DNA of 64,000 bases from Pseudomonas jinjuensis (lineage in GTDB: Bacteria > Pseudomonadota > Gammaproteobacteria > Pseudomonadales > Pseudomonadaceae): positions 211,864 to 275,863 of the forward strand of contig NZ_FNIJ01000002.1 of the NCBI RefSeq assembly GCF_900103845.1, read 5' to 3'. Position 1 is the first letter of the stretch; each line of letters starts with the position of its first letter. This document shows positions 34,198 to 41,845 of the stretch, piece by piece. A model generated the notes under the pieces. It saw nothing but the letters and a program-made list of their open reading frames with translations, made no database searches and had not been told where the DNA came from. The position numbers and the translations under genes are program-made.

Positions 34198-35364
34198 TCA
34201 CAGCCCTTCGGCGTCGACGTCGACCAGCAGCAGACGCCGTCCCTGGTCGATGAACAGGCCGGCGGTCATGCAGTACTGGTTGGTGGTCGCGTCGCGATAG
34301 GTGCCGGAAAGCATCATCCGCTGCTCTTCCCAGCCTTCGGCGAGCAACTGGTAGAAATACGGGCGCCAGGACCAGTTGTGGCCGATGTAGCGGCGGTCCT
34401 CGCGCCAGAACAGGCCGTTCCATTCCAGGTTGGGCGAGGTCTGGGTGCCGTGGCGGTCGCACTGGTAGATGCGCAGCACGCGCGGACAGAACTCCGGGGC
34501 GGGCAGGCTGCTGAGGATGGCGCCGCTTTCCGCCCAGGGGCGCAGCTTGGCGAGCAGTTCCGAGAGTTGCTGGCGCAGCTGGTTGAGGTTGGCGCGTTCC
34601 TCCAGCTTGCGCTGGACGTAGAGGTCGCGCAGCCGGGCGAATGGCTCGCGGAAGGCGTCGCTGGCGGGGAACTGCAGCGACGGCCGGCCGAACAGGAAAC
34701 CCTGCACGTAGCGCGCGCCGCATTCGAAGGCGAAGTCCATCTCCGCTTCGGTCTCGATGCCTTCGGCGATGATCCAGCAGCCGGTCTTCACCGCCATCTG
34801 CGCCAGCGCCTTCACTACTTCGCTGCTGTGCCCGCCGTCGCGCGCGGCCTGCTGGAACAGGCGCATGTCCAGCTTGAGGATGTCCGGCTGCAGGGCCAGC
34901 ACGCGGTCGAGCTGCGAGTAGCCGGCGCCGAAGTCGTCGATGGCGATCCGCGCGCCCGCTGTGCGATAGCGCGCCACCACCTCCGGCAGGCGCCGGTCGT
35001 CGCCGCCCAGTTCGGTGATCTCGAACACCACCCGCCGCGGGCTGACGCCCTGCTGCTCCAGTTGCTTCAGGCTGGGCAGCGGCTGGTCCGGCCGCAACTG
35101 GCTGATCCAGCGCGGCGAGATGTTCAGGCTGAGGAACCAGTCCGCCGGCATTTCCCGCAGGCGGGCGAGGGCGTCGTCGCGGATCTGCCGGTCGAGCTGG
35201 CGCAACGTCGTCGGGCTGATCTTCGGATCGGCGAACAGTGGGCCGACGGAAAGCAGCTCGCCGTCCGGCTGGCGCAGGCGGCCGAGGGCCTCGACGCCCG
35301 CGATCAGGCCGGTGGCGGTGTCGATGAAGGGTTGGAAGCAGGCGACGGGTTGCCCCTCGATCAC
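34198..35364 (-). CDS. EAL-domain c-di-GMP phosphodiesterase with YkuI-like C-terminal domain
   Basis: A 388-residue cytoplasmic protein. The EAL domain (about 1-235) retains every residue expected of an active enzyme: E25-A-L, N81, the FEITE motif (114-118), D143-D144 in IDDFGAGYS, K164, E201/E204 and Q221. It should hydrolyse c-di-GMP to pGpG. A helical linker (about 240-280) leads to a C-terminal domain with WNGLFWREDRRYIGHNWSW and GTYRDATTNQYCMTAG, resembling the PAS/Cache-like YkuI_C domain, so activity may respond to a bound ligand. No signal or membrane helix. It lies upstream of dgt on the same strand. Confidence 0.88.
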   Translation of the reverse strand: MIEGQPVACFQPFIDTATGLIAGVEALGRLRQPDGELLSVGPLFADPKISPTTLRQLDRQIRDDALARLREMPADWFLSLNISPRWISQLRPDQPLPSLKQLEQQGVSPRRVVFEITELGGDDRRLPEVVARYRTAGARIAIDDFGAGYSQLDRVLALQPDILKLDMRLFQQAARDGGHSSEVVKALAQMAVKTGCWIIAEGIETEAEMDFAFECGARYVQGFLFGRPSLQFPASDAFREPFARLRDLYVQRKLEERANLNQLRQQLSELLAKLRPWAESGAILSSLPAPEFCPRVLRIYQCDRHGTQTSPNLEWNGLFWREDRRYIGHNWSWRPYFYQLLAEGWEEQRMMLSGTYRDATTNQYCMTAGLFIDQGRRLLLVDVDAEGL

Positions 35365-35450
35365 GGGTCACATCCTTGGTTGCAGTTCCGGGACTGGTGC
35401 GCTCGGCACTTTCTGTCCATATAGCACTGCAAGAATGTGGCCAGGGATCT

Positions 35451-35801
35451 TCAGAGATGGGTGGTCGGCGGCGGCGCGTGGTCTTCGGCTTTCTTCGCCT
35501 GGCGCAGGTTGAGCAGCAGCGGCGCGAGGACGAGGCCCAGCTTGAGCAACTGGCCGAGCCGGCGATGCTTGCCGGTCAGCAGTGCGAGCAGCAGGGCGCC
35601 GCCGGTGCCGGCGAGCAGCGGCGTGTGGCCACTCAGCTGCTGGCGCACGCTCTGGCCGAGGTTGCGCACCTGGGCCAGGGGCCTGAGCAGTTGCTGGGTC
35701 TCGTGCACCAGCTGCTGGCGCTGCAGCTCCAGGCGCAGGCGCACGATGGTCTTCTGCATCTCCCGGCGTGTCTGGCGCGGCATGCTTCGCGATTCATTCA
35801 T
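35451..35801 (-). CDS. YqjK-like small membrane protein
   Basis: A 116-residue basic protein with one hydrophobic segment (LLAGTGGALLLALLTG, then LGLVLAPLLL). It is third in a yqjD-yqjE-yqjK-like operon; its ATG overlaps the yqjE stop as ATGA. In enterobacteria this operon encodes membrane proteins linked to stationary phase and ribosome association. The MPRQ start at 35783 is an alternative. Confidence 0.78.
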   Translation of the reverse strand: MNESRSMPRQTRREMQKTIVRLRLELQRQQLVHETQQLLRPLAQVRNLGQSVRQQLSGHTPLLAGTGGALLLALLTGKHRRLGQLLKLGLVLAPLLLNLRQAKKAEDHAPPPTTHL

Positions 35802-36157
35802 GGCAGCAGTCGCTCCTGGTCACGGGCGAGTTCTTCCAGGGTGGCGCTGAAGGGCGAGGTGTCGTCGTCGGCCAACTGGTGAATCCGCCATGCGCATATC
35901 GCGCAGCCGATGCCGTAGAACAGGCAGAGGCCGATGGCCGCCTGCACGCGGTAGGTGTCCCAGAACAGGATCAGCACCAGCATCGAGATGCCGGCGAGCA
36001 GGAGCAGGGCGAACACCAGCGCCAGGCCGGCGAACATCAGCAGCTGGAAGGTGCGGCTCTTCTGTTCCTGCAGCTCGATGCCGAGCAGTTCGATGTGCCC
36101 GTGCAGGAGGCCGAGGAAGGCGGCGAAGAAGCGCCGCAGGGAAGGGGTATTGGCCAT
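35798..36157 (-). CDS. YqjE/phage-holin-like membrane protein (DUF1469)
   Basis: A protein of about 119 residues with two strong membrane helices (LLMFAGLALVFALLLLAGIS and the following ILFWDTY...CLFYGIGCAICAW). It matches the YqjE family (putative Actinobacterial Holin-X/DUF1469). The ATG at 36157 is preferred over 36181 because GGAAAGGA is correctly spaced upstream. Second gene of the three-gene operon, overlapped by its downstream neighbour. Confidence 0.82.
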   Translation of the reverse strand: MANTPSLRRFFAAFLGLLHGHIELLGIELQEQKSRTFQLLMFAGLALVFALLLLAGISMLVLILFWDTYRVQAAIGLCLFYGIGCAICAWRIHQLADDDTSPFSATLEELARDQERLLP

Positions 36158-36183
36158 GCCGGCGTCCTTTCCGTCGGTCATGG

Positions 36184-36501
36184 TCAGCGCCGGTTCAGCA
36201 GCAGCCCGAACAGGAAGCCGACGCCCGCCGCGATGCCCACCGCCTTCCAGGGATTCTCCCGGACGTACTCCTCGGTGGCTTCGACGGTTGCCTGCCCGCG
36301 ATCCTTGACCGTCGCCTGGGTCGAGTCGAGTGCCGCGCGAGCGCGCTTGAGGTTGGCCTGGATCTGTTCGCGCAGTTGCTCGGCTTCGGCGCCGAACAGG
36401 TCGGCGGAGCTTTGCAGAAGCTTTTCCGTATCGCTGACCAGGGTCTGGAACTCGCTGATGAATTCTTCCTTGGCGGCATTCACTGCGGCGTTGCTGGGCA
36501 T
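36184..36501 (-). CDS. YqjD/ElaB family membrane-anchored protein (DUF883)
   Basis: A 105-residue protein: a long amphipathic helical region (residues 1-80, rich in E/Q/A/K) and a C-terminal membrane anchor ENPWKAVGIAAGVGFLFGLLLNRR, the hallmark of YqjD/ElaB. The E. coli member binds ribosomes at the inner membrane in stationary phase. AAGGAG precedes the ATG at 36501. First gene of the operon. Confidence 0.9.
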   Translation of the reverse strand: MPSNAAVNAAKEEFISEFQTLVSDTEKLLQSSADLFGAEAEQLREQIQANLKRARAALDSTQATVKDRGQATVEATEEYVRENPWKAVGIAAGVGFLFGLLLNRR

Positions 36502-36916
36502 GTAGGCGCTCCTTGGCTGGGCGAGGGGACTGTTGTTTCGAGCCACGTCTGCGCGGGAAGTTTCTCACAAATTTCCCGCAGCGCATTGACGCCGTCGCGG
36601 CCGTCCGTTCAGTGAAGCCCAATCCGGACGAGTGCGCCTCCTGGTATGGCGCTTGCAATCCGCTGGTGCGTCAGGAGACGGACGTGCCCGAATTCGGGGC
36701 GTTCCGGTTGCCCCGAAAATCACTGAAGTCTCCACTAAACATTGGAAAAACAAGAGAAAAACCAAACGGATGGAATGCAGGGAAGCGTTTCGGTCGACAG
36801 GCTGGATTCCTGGTCCTGGTCATTCGTGGGGCGGCGCTGCTTCAGTGTGGTGCGCTCGCGTGGAGTGACGGGCCGTTTTGGTGCTTTTCTGATCGACACT
36901 GGGGCTGCCGAGATTC
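36502..36916. other. yqjD/amt intergenic region
   Basis: 415 bases between divergent genes. It contains a sigma-54-type promoter pointing to the ammonium transporter (36642-36657) and then about 250 bases of leader without a gene. I see no clear palindromic NtrC site, though isolated TGGTGC half-sites occur near 36848 and 36879. Confidence 0.6.
36642..36657 (+). promoter_or_regulatory. Sigma-54-type -24/-12 promoter
   Basis: TGGTATGGCGCTTGCA: the invariant GG and GC are separated by ten bases, as in the consensus TGGCAC-N5-TTGCA. It points toward the ammonium transporter, the expected kind of target for RpoN/NtrC. Predicted start near 36668. Confidence 0.65.
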
Positions 36917-38125
36917 ATGGATAACCTGAACAGTGCCGTGGAAACGCTTATCCACGGTTCCAACACGCTTTTCATCCTCATCGGCGCGGTCATGGTCCTG
37001 GCCATGCACGCCGGTTTCGCCTTTCTCGAAGTCGGCACGGTGCGGCTGAAGAACCAGGTCAACGCGCTGTCGAAGATCCTCGCCGACTTCGCCGTCTCCG
37101 CCCTGGCCTATTTCTTCGTCGGCTACTGGATCGCCTATGGCGTGGACTTCCTCCAGCCGGCGCAGCAACTGACGGCGGAGAACGGCTACGCGCTGGTGAA
37201 GTTCTTCTTCCTGTTGACCTTCGCCGCGGCCATCCCGGCGATCATTTCCGGCGGCATCGCCGAGCGCGCCAAATTCTGCCCGCAGCTGTGCGCCACCGCG
37301 CTGATCGTGGCCTTCGTCTATCCCTTCTTCGAAGGCATGGTGTGGAACGCCAACCTCGGCCTGCAGGGCTGGCTGGAAAGCCGGTTCGGCGCGACCTTCC
37401 ACGATTTCGCCGGCTCCATCGTGGTGCATGCGTTCGGCGGCTGGCTGGCGCTGGCGGCGGTGCTGCTGCTCGGCCGGCGCGACGGCCGCTACCGCGAGGG
37501 CCGGCTGGTGGCGTTCGCGCCGTCGAACATCCCGCTGCTGGCGCTGGGCTCGTGGATCCTCATCGTCGGCTGGTTCGGCTTCAACGTGATGAGCGCGCAG
37601 ACGCTCAACGGCGCCAGCGGACTGGTGGCGGTGAACTCGCTGCTGGCGATGGTCGGCGGCACCGTGGCCGCGCTGATCGTCGGGCGCAACGACCCGGGCT
37701 TTCTGCACAACGGGCCGCTGGCGGGGCTGGTGGCGATCTGCGCGGGGTCGGACCTGATGCACCCGGTCGGCGCCCTGGCCACCGGCCTGGTGGCTGGCGC
37801 GCTGTTCGTCTGGACCTTCACCGCGGCGCAGGTGAAATGGAAGATCGACGACGTGCTCGGCGTCTGGCCGCTGCATGGCCTGTGCGGACTGTGGGGCGGC
37901 ATCGCCTGCGGCATCTTCGGCCAGCAGGCGCTGGGCGGCATCGGCGGGGTGAGCCTGGCGAGCCAGGTGATCGGCTCGGTGCTCGGCGTGCTGATCGCCT
38001 TCATCGGCGGGGCGGCGGTCTACGGCCTGATCAGGAGCGTGGCCGGCATTCGCCTGAGCCAGGAGCAGGAGTACTACGGCGCGGACCTGTCGATCCACAA
38101 GATCGGGGCGATCAACCACGATTGA
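36917..38125 (+). CDS. Ammonium transporter (Amt/MEP family)
   Basis: A 402-residue channel-type ammonium transporter with about 11 membrane helices. Key family residues are present: D163 and H171 in DFAGSIVVH, F222 in GFNVMSA, and H320 in PLHGLCG, equivalent to E. coli AmtB D160, H168, F215 and H318. There is no cleavable signal and no glnK gene alongside, unlike the usual glnK-amtB pair. I do not remember an amt gene at this place in P. aeruginosa (the order there is yqjD, a transporter, opdQ), so it may be an accessory paralogue. The Shine-Dalgarno is weak. Confidence 0.92.
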   Translation: MDNLNSAVETLIHGSNTLFILIGAVMVLAMHAGFAFLEVGTVRLKNQVNALSKILADFAVSALAYFFVGYWIAYGVDFLQPAQQLTAENGYALVKFFFLLTFAAAIPAIISGGIAERAKFCPQLCATALIVAFVYPFFEGMVWNANLGLQGWLESRFGATFHDFAGSIVVHAFGGWLALAAVLLLGRRDGRYREGRLVAFAPSNIPLLALGSWILIVGWFGFNVMSAQTLNGASGLVAVNSLLAMVGGTVAALIVGRNDPGFLHNGPLAGLVAICAGSDLMHPVGALATGLVAGALFVWTFTAAQVKWKIDDVLGVWPLHGLCGLWGGIACGIFGQQALGGIGGVSLASQVIGSVLGVLIAFIGGAAVYGLIRSVAGIRLSQEQEYYGADLSIHKIGAINHD

Positions 38126-38140
38126 GCGGTTGTGTCGATC

Positions 38141-38164
38141 GTTCCCACGCTCCTGCGTGGGAAC
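38141..38164. repeat. GTTCCCACGC palindrome
   Basis: Perfect 10-bp arms GTTCCCACGC / GCGTGGGAAC around TCCT, 15 bases after the amt stop. Same family as the hairpin at 6425-6450. Confidence 0.8.
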
Positions 38165-38177
38165 CATGGGTATGAAA

Positions 38178-38208
38178 AAGCCCGGTCGATGTGACCGGGC
38201 TTCTTTTT
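38178..38208. terminator. Bidirectional terminator between amt and the porin gene
   Basis: 10-bp stem AAGCCCGGTC / GACCGGGCTT with 5-base loop. T-tracts follow on both strands (CTTTTTT on plus, TTTTTC on minus), serving both convergent genes. Confidence 0.9.
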
Positions 38209-38221
38209 TCCTGCGAAAGAA

Positions 38222-39496
38222 TTACCAGAGCGGCATGACGTAGCTGACGATCAGGCGGTTCTCGTCCAGGTCGTTGGCGAAGTTGCTGCGCACGGTTGCG
38301 TTACGCCACTTGATGCCGAGGTTCTTCAGCGGGCCTTCCTGGAAGACGTAGGCAATGTCCATGTTGCGTTCCCATTCCTTGCCGTCCTCGCTGGTGGTCG
38401 CGCTCAGCTGGTCGACGTCGTCGCCTGTCACGTAGCGGGTCATGAAGGTCAGGCCGGGAATGCCGATGCCGGCGAAGTTGTAGTCGTAGCGGGCCTGCCA
38501 GGATTTCTCGTCCTTGTTGGCGAAGTCGCCGATCTGCACGTAGTTGACCAGGAACGGGTCGGTGCCGGTGAGGTAGGCGAAGCCGGTGTCGCCGCTCATC
38601 TTCTGGTAGCCGAGGCCGAAGGCATGGAAGCCCAGGCTGTAGGTGAACATGGCGTTGAGCGCCTTGTTGTCGACGTTGGTGTCGCCTTCGTCGTTGGAGC
38701 GCGCCCAGCGGATATCGGACTTCAGCGACTGCTTGTCGGCGATCGGCAGCACGTGCACCAGGTTCAGGTAGTGCTGCGAGTAGTTGTCCTCCAGTTCGCC
38801 GTAGTAGTAGCTGGTGGTGAGGTTGTCGGTCCACTTGTAGCCGAGGCCGCCGAAGGCGAACTCGTTGGTCGCCACGGTGCCGGTGATGTTGCGCTTGCCC
38901 CCGCCGGTCATGGTGAGGTCCTCGTAGTCCGAGGAATCGCGCTGGTTCACCTGATACAGGCGGCCGCCGTCGAGGGTCAGGTTGTCGATGTCCAGCGAGT
39001 TCAGCCAGGCACCGCTGAAGGTCTGCGGCAACAGGCGGGTATCGTTGTACTGCACCACCGGCAGCTTGGGCAGCAGCGTGCCGCCTTTCAGGGTGGTCTT
39101 GGACACGCGCACCTTGGCGGTCGCGCCGAAATCGTTATAGCTGTCCTGGGCCCGGCCGGTTTCGCGGTCGCGCTGCAGCAGGCCGCTGCCGCTGCGATCC
39201 GGGCTGGAGTCGAGCTTCAGGCCGAGATCGGCCAGGGCGTCCAGGCCGAAGCCGACGGTGCCTTCGGTGAAGCCGGACTCGTACTTCAGGATGAAGCCCT
39301 GCGCCCATTCTTCCTGCTTGTTCTGGGTCGGCACGGGGTCATTGTCCTGGCGCAGATCGCGGTTGAAATAGAAGTTGCGCAGTTCGACGCTGGCTTTGCT
39401 GTCCTTGATGAATTCCGCTTGAGCCAGGGTGGGAAGGGTAAGGCTGGTACCCAGCGCGGCCAGGGCCACGGCACGGGCGATCGGGGTCTTGCTCAT
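38222..39496 (-). CDS. OprD-family outer-membrane porin (OpdQ-like)
   Basis: A 424-residue porin with a signal peptide (MSKTPIARAVALAALGTSLT...AQA, cleavage before EFIKDSKA). The mature start FIKDSKASVELRNFYFNRD and the alternating beta-strand pattern ending in VSYVMPLW are typical of OprD-type 18-strand channels for small nutrients. Its place in the gene order matches P. aeruginosa opdQ (PA3038), so I treat it as an OpdQ-like channel; substrate not determinable. A GAGGAGA ribosome-binding site lies before the ATG. Confidence 0.9.
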   Translation of the reverse strand: MSKTPIARAVALAALGTSLTLPTLAQAEFIKDSKASVELRNFYFNRDLRQDNDPVPTQNKQEEWAQGFILKYESGFTEGTVGFGLDALADLGLKLDSSPDRSGSGLLQRDRETGRAQDSYNDFGATAKVRVSKTTLKGGTLLPKLPVVQYNDTRLLPQTFSGAWLNSLDIDNLTLDGGRLYQVNQRDSSDYEDLTMTGGGKRNITGTVATNEFAFGGLGYKWTDNLTTSYYYGELEDNYSQHYLNLVHVLPIADKQSLKSDIRWARSNDEGDTNVDNKALNAMFTYSLGFHAFGLGYQKMSGDTGFAYLTGTDPFLVNYVQIGDFANKDEKSWQARYDYNFAGIGIPGLTFMTRYVTGDDVDQLSATTSEDGKEWERNMDIAYVFQEGPLKNLGIKWRNATVRSNFANDLDENRLIVSYVMPLW

Positions 39497-39781
39497 TGTT
39501 ATTGTCTCCTCGAGCGCATTGGGCAGCCGGTGGTGCCTCGTGGGAAGGCATGCCGGTCTGTTACAACTTGTTTAATAAATCATTACAGCCGAGCGATGAC
39601 TCTTAGACCTTAGTCGTTGATTAGTGAGCCTGCTAAATAGCGTCGCGGGAATGCCGGAGGGAGGCTGTACGCCTAGTGCCACGGCTTATTGGTCCGAGAT
39701 TTCCTGCGCTCCGGGGCTCGCGCATAATTGGCCTTCTGGAGCTTGCCCATGCAGGCGTCCGAAACGATGAAGGAGGATTCG

Positions 39782-40021
39782 ATGATTCCGGAATGCCAGT
39801 TGTTCGGCACCCTTGGCTGCCACCTGTGCGAAGTGGCGGAGGCGCTGTTGATGCCCTTCGTCGAGCACGGCCTGCTGGTGGAACTGGTGGATATCGCCGA
39901 GCGGGAGGAGTGGGTAGAGCGCTACGGACTGCTCATACCGGTCCTGCGCCGCTGCGATACCGGGGCGGAACTGAACTGGCCGTTCGACGCCGAGCAGGTG
40001 GCCGATTTCCTCAGCCGCTGA
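39782..40021 (+). CDS. Glutaredoxin-like protein (DUF836)
   Basis: A 79-residue thioredoxin-fold protein with the redox motif CHLC near the N-terminus (LFGTLGCHLCEVAE) and a cis-Pro region (IPVLRR). This fits the short glutaredoxin-like DUF836 family. The ATG at 39782 has an ideal AAGGAGG seven bases upstream; the frame extends 18 codons further but without need. It is divergent from the porin and convergent with tRNA-Pro. Confidence 0.88.
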   Translation: MIPECQLFGTLGCHLCEVAEALLMPFVEHGLLVELVDIAEREEWVERYGLLIPVLRRCDTGAELNWPFDAEQVADFLSR

Positions 40022-40078
40022 AGAAGGGGCCGGCGCGGGTGACCGGGCCGGCAGCCTGCCATGAAAAATCGCAGGCAA

Positions 40079-40107
40079 TAAAAAACCCGCCGTTGAGGCG
40101 GGTTTTT
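40079..40107. terminator. Bidirectional terminator, glutaredoxin gene/tRNA-Pro
   Basis: Stem AAAAACCCGCC / GGCGGGTTTTT with a 5-base loop and T-tracts on both strands. Confidence 0.9.
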
Positions 40108-40114
40108 CGGGATT

Positions 40115-40191
40115 TGGTCGGAGCGACTGGATTCGAACCAGCGACCTTCTCGTCCCGAACGAGACGCGCTACCAAGCTGCGCTACGCTCCG
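40115..40191 (-). tRNA. tRNA-Pro (anticodon CGG)
   Basis: A 77-base cloverleaf including encoded CCA. Acceptor arms CGGAGCG / CGCTCCG, anticodon stem TCTCG / CGAGA around loop TTCGGGA (anticodon CGG, reading CCG), T-loop TTCGAAT. It reads proline codon CCG, heavily used in this GC-rich genome. Confidence 0.96.
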
Positions 40192-40204
40192 TTTGATGGC
40201 GCGC

Positions 40205-40232
40205 ATTCTACCGAAAAACTTTTGATGCACAA
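40205..40232 (-). promoter_or_regulatory. Promoter of tRNA-Pro
   Basis: On the minus strand, -35 TTGTGC (40227-40232), 16-base spacer, -10 TAGAAT (40205-40210), 13 bases upstream of the tRNA 5' end. Confidence 0.65.
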
Positions 40233-40272
40233 GGGGTTAGCGAAATTTTTTTTGCTGGCGGTTTTTTCACCA

Positions 40273-40318
40273 GCGGAAAAAACGACGCCCCGCGGGATGC
40301 TGGCATCCGGCGGGGCGT
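40273..40318 (-). terminator. Terminator of the YgdI-like lipoprotein gene
   Basis: On the minus strand, a long GC hairpin (outer arms ACGCCCCGC / GCGGGGCGT, inner GGATGC / GCATCC) is followed by CGTTTTTTCC. Confidence 0.88.
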
Positions 40319-40334
40319 GCTGGAGAAGGACGGG

Positions 40335-40556
40335 TCAGAGTTCCTTCACGGTGCGGACCTGGTCCTTGTTGACGCGGACTTCCTTGCCGTCCAGCTGCTG
40401 GAATTCATAGAAGCCGGATTCGTCGTCGTAACGGGGAGTGTCGACCGCCTGGATCTCGCGCCCGTCGTTCAGGGTGATGACGGTGGGGCTGGAGCAGCCA
40501 GCGAGTGCGCCGAGGCCCAGGGTCAGCAGAAAGGCCGGAAGCAGCCGTTTGTTCAT
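40335..40556 (-). CDS. YgdI/YgdR-type small lipoprotein
   Basis: A 73-residue lipoprotein with lipobox ALAGC (cysteine 21) and a compact SH3-like beta domain (TVITLNDGREIQAVDTPRYD ... GKEVRVNKDQVRTVKEL), characteristic of the YgdI/YgdR (DUF903) family. Function is unknown. Monocistronic with its own terminator. Confidence 0.9.
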   Translation of the reverse strand: MNKRLLPAFLLTLGLGALAGCSSPTVITLNDGREIQAVDTPRYDDESGFYEFQQLDGKEVRVNKDQVRTVKEL

Positions 40557-40647
40557 CGGTATATCTCCTGTGGAAACCGGGGCAAATAGATACCCAATTC
40601 CGACCGAAGTTCCCCGGCCCGAGTTCCAGGCTTTTCCTAAAAACGCT

Positions 40648-41235
40648 CTAGCCCGGTCTTTGCAGCAGCTCGGGCGTGTTCAGATTGGCCAGTCGCGGGT
40701 CGTCCGCGGCGCAGTCCACGGGCTGCACGCCGAAGCGCAGGAACACGTGGCGCGGGCTGCGCTCGCCGCGTTGCCAGGCTTCCTCCACGTGGGGGGCGAT
40801 GGCCCGCGGCAGTAGGCAGAACAGCGGCTCCCACTGCGCGCCGGTGCGCAGCATCTGCACCCGGTCCGGCGCGGCGAGGGCGGAGCGGCGCAGGCTGTCG
40901 AGAAGAGCGCGATCCAGCCGCGGCGCGTCGCAGGGCAGCACCAGCAGCCAGGGGTGACGGGCCGCGGCCAGGCCGGCGCGGATGCCGGCGAGCGGGCCGG
41001 GGAAGTCGGCGCTGTCGTCGCTGACCAGGCGGTCGGCGAAGGCCGCATAGCGCTCGGCGTTGCGGTTGCAGGAGATGATCAGGTCGTCGGTCAGCGGCCG
41101 CACCAGATCGTGCAGATGGCTGACCAGGGGACGCCCGCGCCACTCCAGCAGCCCCTTGTCCTGTCCGCCCATGCGCTGGCCGCGGCCGCCGGCGAGAATC
41201 AGCACGGAGCAGGGCGGGAAGAGGGCGTCGGGCAT
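40648..41235 (-). CDS. mobA: Molybdenum cofactor guanylyltransferase MobA
   Basis: A 195-residue nucleotidyltransferase that attaches GMP to molybdopterin to make the bis-MGD precursor. The N-terminal GTP-binding signature [17 protein letters not shown] is intact, as is the [11 protein letters not shown] acidic motif. Start [17 protein letters not shown] at 41235; the frame continues upstream across the divergent moaB gene as shadow. Divergent from moaB-moeA, so both molybdopterin branches share one control region. Confidence 0.94.
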   Translation of the reverse strand: MPDALFPPCSVLILAGGRGQRMGGQDKGLLEWRGRPLVSHLHDLVRPLTDDLIISCNRNAERYAAFADRLVSDDSADFPGPLAGIRAGLAAARHPWLLVLPCDAPRLDRALLDSLRRSALAAPDRVQMLRTGAQWEPLFCLLPRAIAPHVEEAWQRGERSPRHVFLRFGVQPVDCAADDPRLANLNTPELLQRPG

Positions 41236-41262
41236 GGCGGAGTCTCCGGAAAGGGCCTGTGA

Positions 41263-41268
41263 TATAAC
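41263..41268 (+). promoter_or_regulatory. -10 candidate for moaB-moeA
   Basis: TATAAC in the short mobA/moaB divergent spacer, 38 bases before the moaB ATG; no good -35. Confidence 0.35.
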
Positions 41269-41305
41269 ACCCCGGATTCCCACCTCACAAGCAATGGAGC
41301 GCTCC

Positions 41306-41845
41306 ATGAGCCACAAGGCCGAGCAGGCATTCGTGCCGCTGAACATCGCTGTCCTCACCGTCAGCGATACCCGCACGCTGGAAACCGACACCTCCGGCCA
41401 GCTGTTCGTCGATCGCCTGCAGGCCGCCGGTCACAACCTGGCCGCGCGCGTGCTGCTGAAGGACGACCTCTACCGCATCCGCGCCCAGGTCGCCGCCTGG
41501 ATCGCCGAGGATGACGTGCAGGTGGTGCTGGTCACCGGCGGCACCGGCTTCACCGGCCGCGACAGCACCCCCGAGGCCGTCGCCTGCCTGCTGGACAAGA
41601 TGGTCGATGGCTTCGGCGAACTGTTCCGGCAGATTTCCGTGGCCGACATCGGCACCTCCACCGTGCAGTCCCGCGCCCTGGCCGGCATGGCCAACGGCAC
41701 CCTGGTGTGCTGCCTGCCGGGCTCCACCAACGCCTGCCGCACCGCCTGGGACGGCATCCTCGCCGAGCAGCTGGACGCCCGTCACCGCCCGTGCAATTTC
41801 GTCGCGCACCTGAAGCCGCTGCCGCTGTGCGAGAGCCGCGGATGA
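41306..41845 (+). CDS. moaB: Molybdenum cofactor biosynthesis protein MoaB
   Basis: A 179-residue MogA/MoaB-type protein for adenylylating molybdopterin before metal insertion. The family signatures VLTVSDTRT and [16 protein letters not shown] are present. The ATG at 41306 follows GGAG; an ATG four codons earlier is possible. Its stop overlaps the moeA start as ATGA. P. aeruginosa carries more than one moaB/moeA set, and this corresponds to the set near mobA. Confidence 0.93.
   Translation: MSHKAEQAFVPLNIAVLTVSDTRTLETDTSGQLFVDRLQAAGHNLAARVLLKDDLYRIRAQVAAWIAEDDVQVVLVTGGTGFTGRDSTPEAVACLLDKMVDGFGELFRQISVADIGTSTVQSRALAGMANGTLVCCLPGSTNACRTAWDGILAEQLDARHRPCNFVAHLKPLPLCESRG

Noticed and set aside
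38141-38164. Palindrome after amt considered as its terminator
   Set aside because: No T-tract follows; a true bidirectional terminator lies at 38178-38208.
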